Source: Oscillospiraceae bacterium (GTDB taxonomy: Bacteria; Bacillota; Clostridia; Oscillospirales; Oscillospiraceae). From it: a DNA stretch of 62,581 nt. The stretch's first letter is position 1. Every line of letters begins with the position of its first letter. This document shows, piece after piece, positions 38,518 to 47,713 of the stretch. The position numbers and the translations under genes were made by a program. The stretch covers positions 1-62,581 of the forward strand of contig JAFYVL010000067.1 in assembly GCA_017549125.1 (NCBI GenBank), read 5' to 3'. Under the pieces are notes generated by a model, which had not been told where the DNA came from, searched no databases, and was given only the letters and a program-made list of their open reading frames with translations.

Positions 38518-39178
38518 ATCGAACGAAATCTCGATACAAACCAATGGCCTTTTGGATGCCTGCATCCTCTGCGGCCTTTAAAATATCCCCCAACATCTCC
38601 GGTGGCCGATACAGGCAGAACCGGATTTCTTTTTGCCTATCCTCTCTGCGATAACGGCAATGACAGCCGTGGTCTGTGAAGGGAAATTCTCCGGATGGCT
38701 CTAAAATACCGGACATGGCGCAGCCTGCCTCCGTAATGGTGAAGGTCTGCATTCCCACTGCCACATCCAGCCAGCACTCCCGATTCTTCGGTACGGCCTG
38801 GGCAATGGGAATGTTTAGCGGTGGGCTGATCAGCACCGGACAATCCCAGCCATCACTATGCTGCTGGGTAACCGCCACCGGACATGGGGCGGTATTTAAA
38901 ATGGCTTCGATGACCGGTCTGGCATCCCACTCTCTTTGAAAATCCAGCAAGATCCCCTCTGGGGAAACGGCATTCAGTTCCCGGGCGATCCGCTGGGGGT
39001 CATGGTGGTCAAAGGGAATCAGATCATCCAGGATCAGCAGGGCAGGGCTGTCCTTTGGCAGATTCACCAGCCCCGGGTGGACGGTGGAAAACCGACAGGA
39101 CATCCATGCTGCCGACCCTTCCCCGGAAAAAACGGCATATTCTGCCCCTGTCATGGCAAGATACCAGCGGCAACCCAT
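38516..39178 (-). CDS. Unknown cytosolic protein
   Basis: About 220 residues; start 39178 (ATG) is favoured over TTG 39184. No membrane segment. The middle resembles a TIM-barrel-like pattern (ALLILDDLIPFDHHDPQ, GILLDFQREWDARPVIEAIL, PCPVAVTQQH), reminiscent of spore or glycosidase-like hypothetical proteins of Clostridia, but I cannot name a family. The C-terminal region is Cys/His-rich (FTDHGCHCRYRRED). The stop codon lies exactly at the end of the neighbouring repeat, which may have set the current C terminus. Confidence 0.65.
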   Translation of the reverse strand: MGCRWYLAMTGAEYAVFSGEGSAAWMSCRFSTVHPGLVNLPKDSPALLILDDLIPFDHHDPQRIARELNAVSPEGILLDFQREWDARPVIEAILNTAPCPVAVTQQHSDGWDCPVLISPPLNIPIAQAVPKNRECWLDVAVGMQTFTITEAGCAMSGILEPSGEFPFTDHGCHCRYRREDRQKEIRFCLYRPPEMLGDILKAAEDAGIQKAIGLYRDFVR

Positions 39179-39225
39179 GGACAAAACCCCCTTTTTGTGT
39201 TAGAATAGAAAAAATGTGCGCCCTT

Positions 39226-39292
39226 GGCTCCCCTCATAGGGGAGCTGGCAAAAATCGGCACTTCGGAACCGATTTTTGACTGAGGGGTTGTC
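39226..39292. repeat. Palindromic GGCTCCCC-type element, short copy
   Basis: GGCTCCCCTCATAGGGGAGC, then the hairpin AAAAATCGG / CCGATTTTT, then GACTGAGGGG. It is placed between divergent genes. Confidence 0.75.
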
Positions 39293-39343
39293 GCCCCGCC
39301 AATGTATCTTTGTAAATCATTCTATGTTGAAAGGAATAGCCTT

Positions 39344-39841
39344 ATGAAATTTTCTTTTCTGCCCCGGGTGATGGTAAAATCCGTGACCCAGCTGACGCCC
39401 GAATCTTTAAAAGAAAAAGGCATCCGCTTGCTGATGCTGGATTTTGATAATACAATTGTACCCTATACCACCAACGATCCCACAGAGGAAATGGCCGCAT
39501 GGCTGACCATGATGGTGCAATCGGATCTGCCCATTTGTGTGGTGTCCAACAGTAAGCGTGATCGGGTAAAGATCTTCTGCGAAAAGTGGGGTATCCCCTG
39601 TATTACCCACTCCAAGAAGCCCTTCAGCAAGGGCATCAGCCAATGTTTGGCAAAGTTTGACCTGCCTGCCAAGTCATGCGCTCTGGCCGGCGACCAGATC
39701 TTTACGGATGTGCTGGGTGCAAACTGTGCCGGTGTCCGTTCCGTGCTGGTAAAGGCCATCCATAACCATAATATTTGGCTCAAACTGCGCCATGTGGCAG
39801 AACTGCCCTTCATCGGCATTGCTAAACTTTTGAGAAGATAA
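39344..39841 (+). CDS. YqeG-family HAD phosphatase
   Basis: The product has 165 residues, AAAGGA upstream. HAD motif I LMLDFDNTIVPY (Asp nucleophile and +2 Asp), motif II VVSNSKRDR, the Lys of motif III in THSKKPFSKG, and motif IV AGDQIFTDVLGA. The size and the FLPR N terminus match the YqeG (TIGR01668) family of phosphatidylglycerophosphatase-like enzymes. Substrate in this organism is not shown by the sequence. Confidence 0.9.
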   Translation: MKFSFLPRVMVKSVTQLTPESLKEKGIRLLMLDFDNTIVPYTTNDPTEEMAAWLTMMVQSDLPICVVSNSKRDRVKIFCEKWGIPCITHSKKPFSKGISQCLAKFDLPAKSCALAGDQIFTDVLGANCAGVRSVLVKAIHNHNIWLKLRHVAELPFIGIAKLLRR

Positions 39842-39842
39842 A

Positions 39843-39979
39843 AAGGCTCCCCTGCAGGGGAGCTGTCGCGAAGCGACTGAGGGGTGTAAATGCCAACATT
39901 TATGCGGATTTTAACAACACCCCTCCGCCCCTTCGGGGCACCTCCCCTACAGGGGAGGCAAAGCGGAAAATTTGAATTT
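39843..39979. repeat. Palindromic GGCTCCCC-type element, long copy 2
   Basis: Near-identical to 38380-38517. It begins right after the yqeG-like stop and ends 16 bases before the next start, so it forms nearly all of the intergenic space. Confidence 0.85.
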
Positions 39980-39994
39980 GAAATGGAGGATTCT

Positions 39995-41056
39995 ATGAAT
40001 AATTTAGATAAATACCTAGCCCTGTTGGAAGATGGGCATGGTTTGCTGTTGACAAGTCAGTATAGCCGTTACTATGCATCCTGCTGCCAAATTTCAGAGG
40101 GTGTTGCGGTGGTCAGCAAAAATGGTTGCCGCTATTTCACCGATAGCCGCTATATCGAGGCGGCACAGAACGGCATTCAAGGCTTTGAAGTAGTGGAAAT
40201 GAGCCGTGCCAATCCCTTTGTGAAGCTGATCAACGAAGCTTGTGCAGAGTTTGGTATCTCCTGTCTGGGTATTGAGGAAGGCTACATGACTGCCGCAGAG
40301 CATATGTCCTATACCGAGAAGCTGGATGCCCAGTTGATCCCCATGGGCGACAAGCTGAACAGCCTGCGTACCTGTAAAGAACCCTGGGAAATGGAACTGA
40401 TGCAGAAAGCCCAGGATATTACCGACCTGGCCTTTTCTCAGGTGCTGCCCCGAATCCAGGTGGGTATGACCGAGAAGGAATTGCAGGCAGAACTGATCTA
40501 TTGCCTGTATAAGAACGGCGCAGACGGCCTGTCTTTTGATCCCATCGTGGTCTCCGGACCTAACACCAGCATGCCCCATGGCGTAGCAGGGGAGCGGAAG
40601 ATCCAGCCCGGTGATTTTATCACCATGGATTTTGGCGCTGTGTACCGGGGCTACTGTGCGGATATGACCCGTACGGTGGCGGTTGGCTTCGTGACCGAGG
40701 AAATGGAAAAGGTATATAACACGGTTTTGCAGGCGCAGACCGCAGCCATTGCCGCTACCCATGCTGGCTTGACCGGTGCAGAGGTGGATACGGTTGCCAG
40801 AGACATCATCACCGAGGCGGGCTATGGCCCTTATTTCGGCCACGGCTACGGCCACGGCATCGGCATGGAGTGCCACGAAATGCCTGGTGTCAGCCCCGGC
40901 GGTCAGACCCCCATTCTGGAAAATACCATCTGCTCTGCAGAGCCCGGTATTTATCTGCCCGGCCAGTTTGGTGTCCGTATCGAGGATGTGGTGATCTTTA
41001 AAGAGGAAGGTTATGTAAACCTTACTCATAGCCCCAAGAATTTGATAATTGTTTAA
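39995..41056 (+). CDS. Xaa-Pro aminopeptidase (M24B family)
   Basis: The product has 353 residues, start 39995 with GGAGG; the longer open frame comes from the repeat. A creatinase-like N-terminal domain is followed by the pita-bread domain with metal ligands in MDFGAVYRGYCADMTRT (two Asp), GHGYGHGIGMECHE (His), SAEPGIYLPG (Glu) and VRIEDVV (Glu). It removes N-terminal residues ahead of proline. It precedes efp, the usual order in Firmicutes. Confidence 0.93.
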   Translation: MNNLDKYLALLEDGHGLLLTSQYSRYYASCCQISEGVAVVSKNGCRYFTDSRYIEAAQNGIQGFEVVEMSRANPFVKLINEACAEFGISCLGIEEGYMTAAEHMSYTEKLDAQLIPMGDKLNSLRTCKEPWEMELMQKAQDITDLAFSQVLPRIQVGMTEKELQAELIYCLYKNGADGLSFDPIVVSGPNTSMPHGVAGERKIQPGDFITMDFGAVYRGYCADMTRTVAVGFVTEEMEKVYNTVLQAQTAAIAATHAGLTGAEVDTVARDIITEAGYGPYFGHGYGHGIGMECHEMPGVSPGGQTPILENTICSAEPGIYLPGQFGVRIEDVVIFKEEGYVNLTHSPKNLIIV

Positions 41057-41172
41057 TTTTCATGGTATGAAAAAAATACTTGCATTATGACAATAGATGC
41101 AGTACAATAATAAGGTCAAAAAATATGTAAAAATTTGCCCTTATATGGGCAATACAACAGGAGGATATCAAT

Positions 41173-41733
41173 ATGATTTCTGCAGGTGAATTCAGAAACG
41201 GCATTACTTTCGACATGGACGGCAAGGTTATGCAGGTCGTGGAGTTCCAGCATGTTAAGCCCGGTAAGGGTGCGGCTTTCGTTCGTGTTAAGATGAGAGA
41301 CGTTATCAACGGCGGCGTGACCGAAACCAGCTTCAACCCCACCGCTAAGTTCCCCACTGCTTTCGTTGAGAGAAAGAAGATGGAGTACTCCTACCAGGAT
41401 GGCGATCTGTACTACTTCATGGACGGCGAGACCTATGAGCTGGAGCCCATCGACGCTTCCGCTCTTGACGACAGCTTCCGCTTCGTCAAGGAGAACGACG
41501 TTTGCACCATCATGAGCTACAAGGGCAAGGTCTTCGGTGTTGAAGTTCCCAACTTTGTAGATCTGGAAGTTACTGCTACCGAGCCTGGCTTCGCTGGCAA
41601 CACTGCTACCAACACCCTGAAGCCCGCTACCGTTGAGACCGGCGCTGAGGTTAAGGTGCCTCTGTTCATCAACGAGGGTGACCGCATTCAGATCGACACC
41701 CGTACCGGCGAGTACCTGGGTCGTGCAAAGTAA
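41173..41733 (+). CDS. efp: Translation elongation factor P
   Basis: The product has 186 residues, the normal length, with AGGAGG upstream. N-terminal KOW-like domain with Lys32 at the tip (HVKPGKGAA), OB domains, and the C-terminal signature GDRIQIDTRTGEYLGR. It rescues ribosomes stalled at polyproline. Confidence 0.97.
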   Translation: MISAGEFRNGITFDMDGKVMQVVEFQHVKPGKGAAFVRVKMRDVINGGVTETSFNPTAKFPTAFVERKKMEYSYQDGDLYYFMDGETYELEPIDASALDDSFRFVKENDVCTIMSYKGKVFGVEVPNFVDLEVTATEPGFAGNTATNTLKPATVETGAEVKVPLFINEGDRIQIDTRTGEYLGRAK

Positions 41734-41743
41734 GGAGCAGTCT

Positions 41744-42214
41744 ATGACTATTTCTGAAAAGGCAGCCTATTTGAAGGGCTTGATGGACGGTCTGGAGCTG
41801 GACACCGAGAAGGCTGAAGGCAAGATGATCTCCGCTCTGGTGGAGCTGGTTGGCGATATGGCTAAGCGCATCACCGACATTGAGGAGACCACCATTGCGA
41901 TCTCCGACGAGTTGGACGAGATCGAAGAAGATCTGGACGCTATCGAGGACTACATCCTGGACGAAGAGGACGAGGATGAGGACGATTTCGAGGACGATCT
42001 GTTCGATGAGGACGACTTTGAGGACGAGGACTTCGAGGAAGGCTTTGACTATGGCGACGAGGACACCACCATTTATGAGGTAGAGTGTGCTTGTGGCGAA
42101 ATCATCAACTTCGACGAGGAGACTCTGGAGAAGGGTTCTATGACTTGCCCCAACTGCGGCGAGCTGCTGGAGTTCTCTCTGGAAGATGACGACGAGGAAG
42201 AATTGGAATTCTAA
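41744..42214 (+). CDS. CD1247-like acidic protein with zinc ribbon
   Basis: The product has 156 residues, start 41744, 10 bp after efp. N-terminal helical region (AYLKGLMDGLELDTEKAEGK, LDEIEEDLDAIEDYI), a run of Asp/Glu/Phe (EDDFEDDLFDEDD), and a C-terminal ribbon with CACGE and CPNCGE. This is the layout of CD1247-type proteins found beside efp in Clostridia. Role unknown. Confidence 0.8.
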   Translation: MTISEKAAYLKGLMDGLELDTEKAEGKMISALVELVGDMAKRITDIEETTIAISDELDEIEEDLDAIEDYILDEEDEDEDDFEDDLFDEDDFEDEDFEEGFDYGDEDTTIYEVECACGEIINFDEETLEKGSMTCPNCGELLEFSLEDDDEEELEF

Positions 42215-42218
42215 TAAA

Positions 42219-42257
42219 TCGGACGCTGTCTCAAATTCATGAGACAGCGCCCTTTTT
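42219..42257 (+). terminator. Terminator of the efp operon
   Basis: CGCTGTCTC pairs with GAGACAGCG, then CCCTTTTTTT. Confidence 0.9.
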
Positions 42258-42325
42258 TTAGTTGCAAAATCCTGCAGAAAAGCGTATGATAGGATTAACC
42301 AAAATTAGAAAGGTTTGCATGCTTT

Positions 42326-44023
42326 ATGATCTATCGACAGGAACATCCCAATCCCCAATTCATGCGTGATAACTGGACGAACCTCAATGGCCTGTGGCAG
42401 TTTGAAATAGACCACGGTAACAGCGGTGAGGCAAGAAAACTCTATGAATCTGAGAAGGCTTTCTCTATGGAGATCCAGGTGCCCTTCTGCCCGGAGAGTA
42501 AGCTGTCCGGCATTGGCTACACCGATTTCATGGGTTCTGTGTGGTATCGCCGCAGCATCGCCGTTACGGAAGCCCAACTGGAGGGTCGGGTGTTGTTGCA
42601 TTTCGGTGCGGTGGATTATGAAGCCACGGTCTATGTCAATGGCAACCGCTGCGGCAGCCATCGAGGCGGCTTCGTGTCCTTTGCTATGGACATTACGGAG
42701 TATTTGACCGCCGGTGAGAACACCCTGGTGGTTCATGCCACGGATGACAGCCGGGATCTGCTGATCCCCTCCGGCAAGCAAAGTGACCGCTATGAATCCT
42801 ACGGCTGCTTCTATACCCGCACTACCGGCATTTGGCAGACCGTTTGGCTGGAATTTGTACCCCAGATCCATATCCGGAGTGTGAAATATGTAACGGATAT
42901 CGAAAAGGGTGTCTTGCATATCACCGCTGTGGTTTCCGGCAGCGGCACGCTCCAAGCCAGCGCATCCTATGAGGGAAAACCCATGGGAAGCGCCCAGATC
43001 CAAGCCCAGGGCGGCACAGTTCAAATCTCTTTGCCTTTGGAAGAGCTCCATCTGTGGGAGGTCGGCAACGGTAGATTGTACGATCTGGAGCTGACCTACG
43101 GAGAGGATCTGGTACATAGCTATTTCGGTATGCGTTCTGTCCGGCTGGATGGCTACCGCTTCCTAATCAACGAAAAGTCCGTGTTCCAGCGGCTGATCCT
43201 GGATCAAGGCTTCTACCCTGATGGCATTTATACCGCACCGGATGATCGGGAGCTGGTGGGAGATATTCAGCGTTCTTTGGATATGGGCTTCAATGGCGCC
43301 AGATTGCATGAAAAAATCTTTGAAAAGCGGTTTTTGTACCATTGTGACCGCATGGGCTATATTGTCTGGGGCGAATATCCTAACTGGGGCTTGGATCATT
43401 CAGATCCCCGGGCGGTGTATCATGTGCTTCCGGAGTGGCTGGAGGAATTGGAACGGGATTATAACCATCCTTCCATTGTGGGTTGGTGTCCCTTCAATGA
43501 AACCTGGGATTGCCAGGGCAGAAAGCAGTACGACCCCATGCTGTCTCTGGTGTATAAAGCCACCAAAGCGGTGGATCCCACCCGTCCCTGTATTGATACC
43601 AGTGGCAATTTCCACGTACTCACAGATATTTTCGATGTCCATAATTACACCCAAGATCCTGCGGTGTTGCAAAAGACTTATGAGAACCTGCCAGAATCCC
43701 TGGAAGACCGCCATGCCTGTCGCCAGAAATACCAAAAGGGTCAGCCCATTTTTGTCAGCGAATACGGTGGTATTGCATGGAGTGATGATCCTGCGGGCTG
43801 GGGCTATGGCAATGCGCCTGCCAGCCGTGAGGAGTTTATGAGCCGCTTCCAGGGCTTGACCGATGTGCTTCTGGATCATCCCTATATGTTTGGCTTCTGC
43901 TACACCCAGCTGACCGATGTGGAGCAGGAACAGAACGGTCTGTACACCTATGACCGTACCCCTAAATTTGATCCGGCAGAGATCCGCAAGATCGTAGCCC
44001 GGAAAGCGGCCATTGAGGATTAA
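42326..44023 (+). CDS. Glycoside hydrolase family 2
   Basis: The product has 565 residues. Sugar-binding jelly-roll (about 1-170, GSVWYRRSIAV, VYVNGNRCGSHRGGF), Ig-like domain (about 175-270) and TIM barrel. Acid/base Glu in WCPFNETWD, nucleophile Glu in FVSEYGG. No signal peptide, so it acts inside the cell on imported oligosaccharides. It is shorter than classic LacZ and closer to beta-glucuronidase or beta-galactosidase-like members; specificity cannot be read. It pairs with the GH43 gene 16 bp downstream. Confidence 0.9.
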   Translation: MIYRQEHPNPQFMRDNWTNLNGLWQFEIDHGNSGEARKLYESEKAFSMEIQVPFCPESKLSGIGYTDFMGSVWYRRSIAVTEAQLEGRVLLHFGAVDYEATVYVNGNRCGSHRGGFVSFAMDITEYLTAGENTLVVHATDDSRDLLIPSGKQSDRYESYGCFYTRTTGIWQTVWLEFVPQIHIRSVKYVTDIEKGVLHITAVVSGSGTLQASASYEGKPMGSAQIQAQGGTVQISLPLEELHLWEVGNGRLYDLELTYGEDLVHSYFGMRSVRLDGYRFLINEKSVFQRLILDQGFYPDGIYTAPDDRELVGDIQRSLDMGFNGARLHEKIFEKRFLYHCDRMGYIVWGEYPNWGLDHSDPRAVYHVLPEWLEELERDYNHPSIVGWCPFNETWDCQGRKQYDPMLSLVYKATKAVDPTRPCIDTSGNFHVLTDIFDVHNYTQDPAVLQKTYENLPESLEDRHACRQKYQKGQPIFVSEYGGIAWSDDPAGWGYGNAPASREEFMSRFQGLTDVLLDHPYMFGFCYTQLTDVEQEQNGLYTYDRTPKFDPAEIRKIVARKAAIED

Positions 44024-44039
44024 CAGGGGAGGGAAGCCT

Positions 44040-44945
44040 ATGGAAAACCAATTTCACAATCCCATTATGCCCGGTGCAGATCCCTTTGTGCTGCTCCATA
44101 AAGGTGTATATTATATGTACTGCACCATGGAAAACGATGAAAAGCTCATGGGGCATAACGATTTTCATACCGCAGTTGGCAAGCAGGATGGCTACATGGT
44201 CTATGTGTCTGAGGACTTGCAGACTTGGGAAAACAAGGGCTTTTGCTTGACCGCTGAGGATGTTCAGGGCGATAAATGGTTCTGGGCTCCGGAGATCATG
44301 TATAAAAACGGCAAGTTCTACATGGTATACTCCTCGGAGGAGCATATTGGCATGGCGGTGGCGGACAGCCCCTTAGGGCCATTCAAGCAGGCGGAAAAAC
44401 GCTGGCTCTACGAAGAAAAGGCCATTGACGGCCATCTGTTCCGGGATGAAGACGGCACGGTGTATTTGTACTATGTGCGTCTGGATGCCGGAAACCGGAT
44501 CTTTGTGGCGAAAATGGCAGAGGATCTGCTGTCCATTGACACGCTCTATGAGCATTGTCTGATCCAGGCGGAAGAACCTTGGGAGACGGTGGATTGTCTG
44601 GTGGCAGAAGGCCCATTTGTGCTGAAGCATAAGGGTTTATATTACCTGACCTATTCCTGCAACCATACCCGATGCCAGGATTATGCGGTGGGTGTTGCCA
44701 TCTCTGACAGTCCCTTAGGGCCTTTTCAGAAATTCCAGGGCAATCCTATTTTGCACCGCAATGAAAAATTCTGTGGCGTGGGACACCATAGCTTCACTAC
44801 CTCTAAGGATGGCAAGACTTTGATCTGCGCCTACCATTGCCATGATAGCCTGGAGAATTTCAAGCCCAGAAGATTCTGTTTGAATACCGCCCGGTTTGTA
44901 CCCGGGGACAATGGCATCGATCGACTGGTGATTGATGGTCCGTAA
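44040..44945 (+). CDS. Glycoside hydrolase family 43
   Basis: The product has 301 residues, GGGAGGG upstream. Five-blade propeller enzyme: catalytic base Asp in PGADPFVLL, helper Asp in AIDGHLFRD, and acid Glu in VAEGPFVLK. No signal peptide. Such enzymes release arabinose, xylose or galactose from side chains; with the adjacent GH2 it probably finishes degradation of an imported hemicellulose or pectin oligosaccharide. Confidence 0.9.
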   Translation: MENQFHNPIMPGADPFVLLHKGVYYMYCTMENDEKLMGHNDFHTAVGKQDGYMVYVSEDLQTWENKGFCLTAEDVQGDKWFWAPEIMYKNGKFYMVYSSEEHIGMAVADSPLGPFKQAEKRWLYEEKAIDGHLFRDEDGTVYLYYVRLDAGNRIFVAKMAEDLLSIDTLYEHCLIQAEEPWETVDCLVAEGPFVLKHKGLYYLTYSCNHTRCQDYAVGVAISDSPLGPFQKFQGNPILHRNEKFCGVGHHSFTTSKDGKTLICAYHCHDSLENFKPRRFCLNTARFVPGDNGIDRLVIDGP

Positions 44946-44956
44946 TGATAGACTAA

Positions 44957-44980
44957 GCCCCGGCTCGTGAGAGCCGGGGC
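44957..44980. terminator. Bidirectional hairpin between GH43 and U32 genes
   Basis: GCCCCGGCTC-gtga-GAGCCGGGGC, a 10-bp GC stem, followed by AAAAC on the plus strand. Confidence 0.75.
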
Positions 44981-44987
44981 AAAACAT

Positions 44988-46205
44988 TTATTTGGCAGAT
45001 AGATCTACGCTTCTTCTTAAAATGGTCAAGGGGGGTACAGGGCAGGGAAGCTGCAGATCGAAGAGCATTTGGGGTGTTCTGGGCTCTTCCAAATCATTGC
45101 CATCCAGATCCCGCATCATGGGAACGGTCAGCTGGAAGGGACGGGTGTCCGGGCCTACGGCCTCGATTACGTCACCGGCCTTGAACTTATTACGCAAGCT
45201 ACACCGGGCCAAGCCGTTCTCGTCGCAACTTTCTACAATGGCGCACACCTGCCACTCCCGAATATACCGGGAATTTTCCGTATACTGACCGGGGAAGCCG
45301 TAATAGAAGCCGGTGGAGTAGATTCGGTGGGACACATGATCCACCTCGTCTCGCCATACAGGGTCTACGGGACGACCGGCGGCAATATCATCAATGGCAT
45401 GGCGGTAAGCGCCGGTGACTACGGCCGCATAATAAGAGGATTTAGCACGGCCTTCGATCTTAATGCAATCCACACCCACATCCTGCAGATCCTGCAGATG
45501 GTCGATCATGCACATATCCCGGGAGTTGAGAATATAAGTACCCTTCTCGTCCTCAAACACCGGGAAGTATTCGCCGGGACGTTTTTCTTCCATCAGCGCA
45601 TACTGATAACGACAGGGCTGAGCGCAAGCACCACGGTTGGAATCACGGCCGGTCATGTAATTGCTCAGCAGGCAACGACCGGAATAGCTGACGCACATAG
45701 CACCATGACCAAAGGTTTCGATCTCCAATTCCTTGGGGGTCTTTTCCCGGATGGTGCGGATCTCTTCCAGAGAACACTCTCTGGCCAGTACCACACGGGT
45801 CGCACCCAGGTCGTACCAGGCCTTGGCGCATTCGTAGTTGGCGATGGATTGCTGGGTGGACACGTGCCGCTGGCACTTGGGGGCATATTTGCCTGCCAGG
45901 GTGAAAGCGCCCAGATCTGCAAGGATCAGCGCATCCACACCGGCATCCTGTAGCTGCTCTAAATAAGCAGGCAGGGAAACTACCTCGTCATTACGGGGCA
46001 TGGTGTTTACGGTCACGTGGACTTTCACACCATGCTTGTGGGCATGTTCTACAGCCCGGGGCAACTCCTCCGGGGTGAAATTACCGGCGAAGGAGCGCAT
46101 TCCAAAATCGGTGCCTGCCAGATATACCGCATCTGCGCCGTAGGCTACGGCCATTTTCAGCCGTTCCATGTCACCGGCAGGACTTAATAATTCGATTTTA
46201 CTCAT
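44988..46205 (-). CDS. U32-family protein, tRNA hydroxylation type
   Basis: The product has 405 residues. The U32 signature is visible: FGHGAMCVSYSGRCLLSNYM followed by a Cys-rich AQPCRY, and an N-terminal ELLSPAGDMERLKMAVAYGA barrel. Cys residues in this region bind an iron-sulfur cluster in characterised relatives. The gene order mltG - U32 matches B. subtilis yrrL - yrrN/yrrO, whose products make 5-hydroxyuridine in tRNA (TrhP). Older annotations call it a collagenase-like protease. It overlaps mltG by 4 bp. Confidence 0.88.
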   Translation of the reverse strand: MSKIELLSPAGDMERLKMAVAYGADAVYLAGTDFGMRSFAGNFTPEELPRAVEHAHKHGVKVHVTVNTMPRNDEVVSLPAYLEQLQDAGVDALILADLGAFTLAGKYAPKCQRHVSTQQSIANYECAKAWYDLGATRVVLARECSLEEIRTIREKTPKELEIETFGHGAMCVSYSGRCLLSNYMTGRDSNRGACAQPCRYQYALMEEKRPGEYFPVFEDEKGTYILNSRDMCMIDHLQDLQDVGVDCIKIEGRAKSSYYAAVVTGAYRHAIDDIAAGRPVDPVWRDEVDHVSHRIYSTGFYYGFPGQYTENSRYIREWQVCAIVESCDENGLARCSLRNKFKAGDVIEAVGPDTRPFQLTVPMMRDLDGNDLEEPRTPQMLFDLQLPCPVPPLTILRRSVDLSAK

Positions 46206-47701
46206 GAGTTATAGCCCAATTCCTTCTTGATCTGCAGGAATTCGTTATAGGTGGTAGCAAATCTGTGTGTTGCTACGCTGGGATCCAATACATAGTAATA
46301 GTAGTTGGTTTCGTTGGGGTCCAACACCGCATACAGTGAGTAGATGCCGGGGTTGGCGATGGGTCCGGGAGGCAGACCCTTCTGTACACCACGGGTGTTA
46401 TAGGGGCTGTTGGTGTTCAGATGTGCCTGGGTCAGTACCTTGATCTCACCGTAGTAGTCGCCGATAGCGTAATGCACGGTGGCGTCCGCATCCAGGTAGG
46501 GATAGGTCTTCTGGTTACTCAAACGGTTGTAGAATACGGAAGCAATATCGAAGCTTTCAGCAGCTTCGCCGGATTCCTTTTCTACAATGGAAGCCAGGGT
46601 CACCAGCTGATGGATGGTCAGAGGATGCTGGGTAATATAATCGCTGCCATAGCCGTTGGAGGCCATCATCTTGGCATAGCGATCCTGCATCTCCTTAAAG
46701 TCCTCCTTCATCAGATCGCTGAAACGATAATCGAAGGTGGCCAGCAGCTTATTGATGACACGACCGGCATCTTCCTTCTGATAGAATTCGTAGGTATCCG
46801 GGAATAGATAGCCTTCCAGACAATACTTGTCACCACGGGTAACACCTTCTAAGAACCAATAGTCTTCCAGTTCGCCTTCAGCAGCGTACTTTTCCAGTTC
46901 CTTGGCCTCGCACACACCCTTTTCCTCCAATAGAGCAAAGACCTGGGCGCAGGTGTAGCCTTCCGGGATCATAACCGTAACGACGGATCGGCCGGAAGCA
47001 TTATAGGAAATGCTGTTGATGATTGCGTTGTAATCGTAATAGCTGTTGAGGGTGTAAGTGCCGGCGGCAATGTCTTGATCCTTGTGGGTCAAAGTGGCGA
47101 ATTGTACAAACAGATCCGGATTGTCGATCATGCCTGCATCTGCCAGCTTTTGGGCAATGGCTTCAATATCCACCTTGATCAAGGTACCATTGGGGGCGCG
47201 CTTAGCTTCTTCCTCAGTGATGGTGATGGTAATGGTCTTGTCCTCTTTGCCGAAGGCCATCAGGTCAGCACAGCTGTCCCATACGATGCGACCCAGAGAA
47301 ACACCGATGATCACCACCAGTGCCAGCCAGATACAGGAAACCAGCAAATGAGGGATGCTGTGGAGCATGCCCCAAAGACCACGGTTTTTGTCGGGAGCAG
47401 GGCGCTTGTCGGGATCTACCGGAACGGTGTCCTCCTCTGCCTCTTCGTCAAAGAAATCCTCTTCCGGAGCAGGTTCGGCCACATCACTGGGGGATTCCCA
47501 ATGCTCCTTTAAAATCGGCTCTTTGGTATCGTCCTCCTGGGAGGGCATCACATCCTCCGGCAGGGAGAAATCCTTAAAAAAGTCATCGACCAACTGGCTT
47601 TCATTGTTGGAGACCGGAGAAGTCTCCGTCAGATCATCCACAGGGATGTCCAGTTTTTTGGTCTGATCCCCATTTATGGGGTTCAAATTTTCTTTATCCA
47701 T
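46202..47701 (-). CDS. mltG: Endolytic murein transglycosylase
   Basis: The product has 499 residues. An acidic cytosolic N-terminal region of about 125 residues, one membrane helix (about 125-148), then the LysM-like and YceG catalytic domains outside. The catalytic Glu lies in TLASIVEKESG, and NTRGVQKGLPPGPIANPG is the family signature. It cuts nascent glycan strands. AGGAGG precedes the start. Confidence 0.93.
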   Translation of the reverse strand: MDKENLNPINGDQTKKLDIPVDDLTETSPVSNNESQLVDDFFKDFSLPEDVMPSQEDDTKEPILKEHWESPSDVAEPAPEEDFFDEEAEEDTVPVDPDKRPAPDKNRGLWGMLHSIPHLLVSCIWLALVVIIGVSLGRIVWDSCADLMAFGKEDKTITITITEEEAKRAPNGTLIKVDIEAIAQKLADAGMIDNPDLFVQFATLTHKDQDIAAGTYTLNSYYDYNAIINSISYNASGRSVVTVMIPEGYTCAQVFALLEEKGVCEAKELEKYAAEGELEDYWFLEGVTRGDKYCLEGYLFPDTYEFYQKEDAGRVINKLLATFDYRFSDLMKEDFKEMQDRYAKMMASNGYGSDYITQHPLTIHQLVTLASIVEKESGEAAESFDIASVFYNRLSNQKTYPYLDADATVHYAIGDYYGEIKVLTQAHLNTNSPYNTRGVQKGLPPGPIANPGIYSLYAVLDPNETNYYYYVLDPSVATHRFATTYNEFLQIKKELGYNS

Positions 47702-47713
47702 AGTAACCTCCTG

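Noticed and set aside
39890-39994. N-terminal extension of the Xaa-Pro peptidase (MPTFMRIL...)
   Set aside because: The extension is read from the palindromic repeat; a ribosome site and ATG at 39995 give the normal family length.
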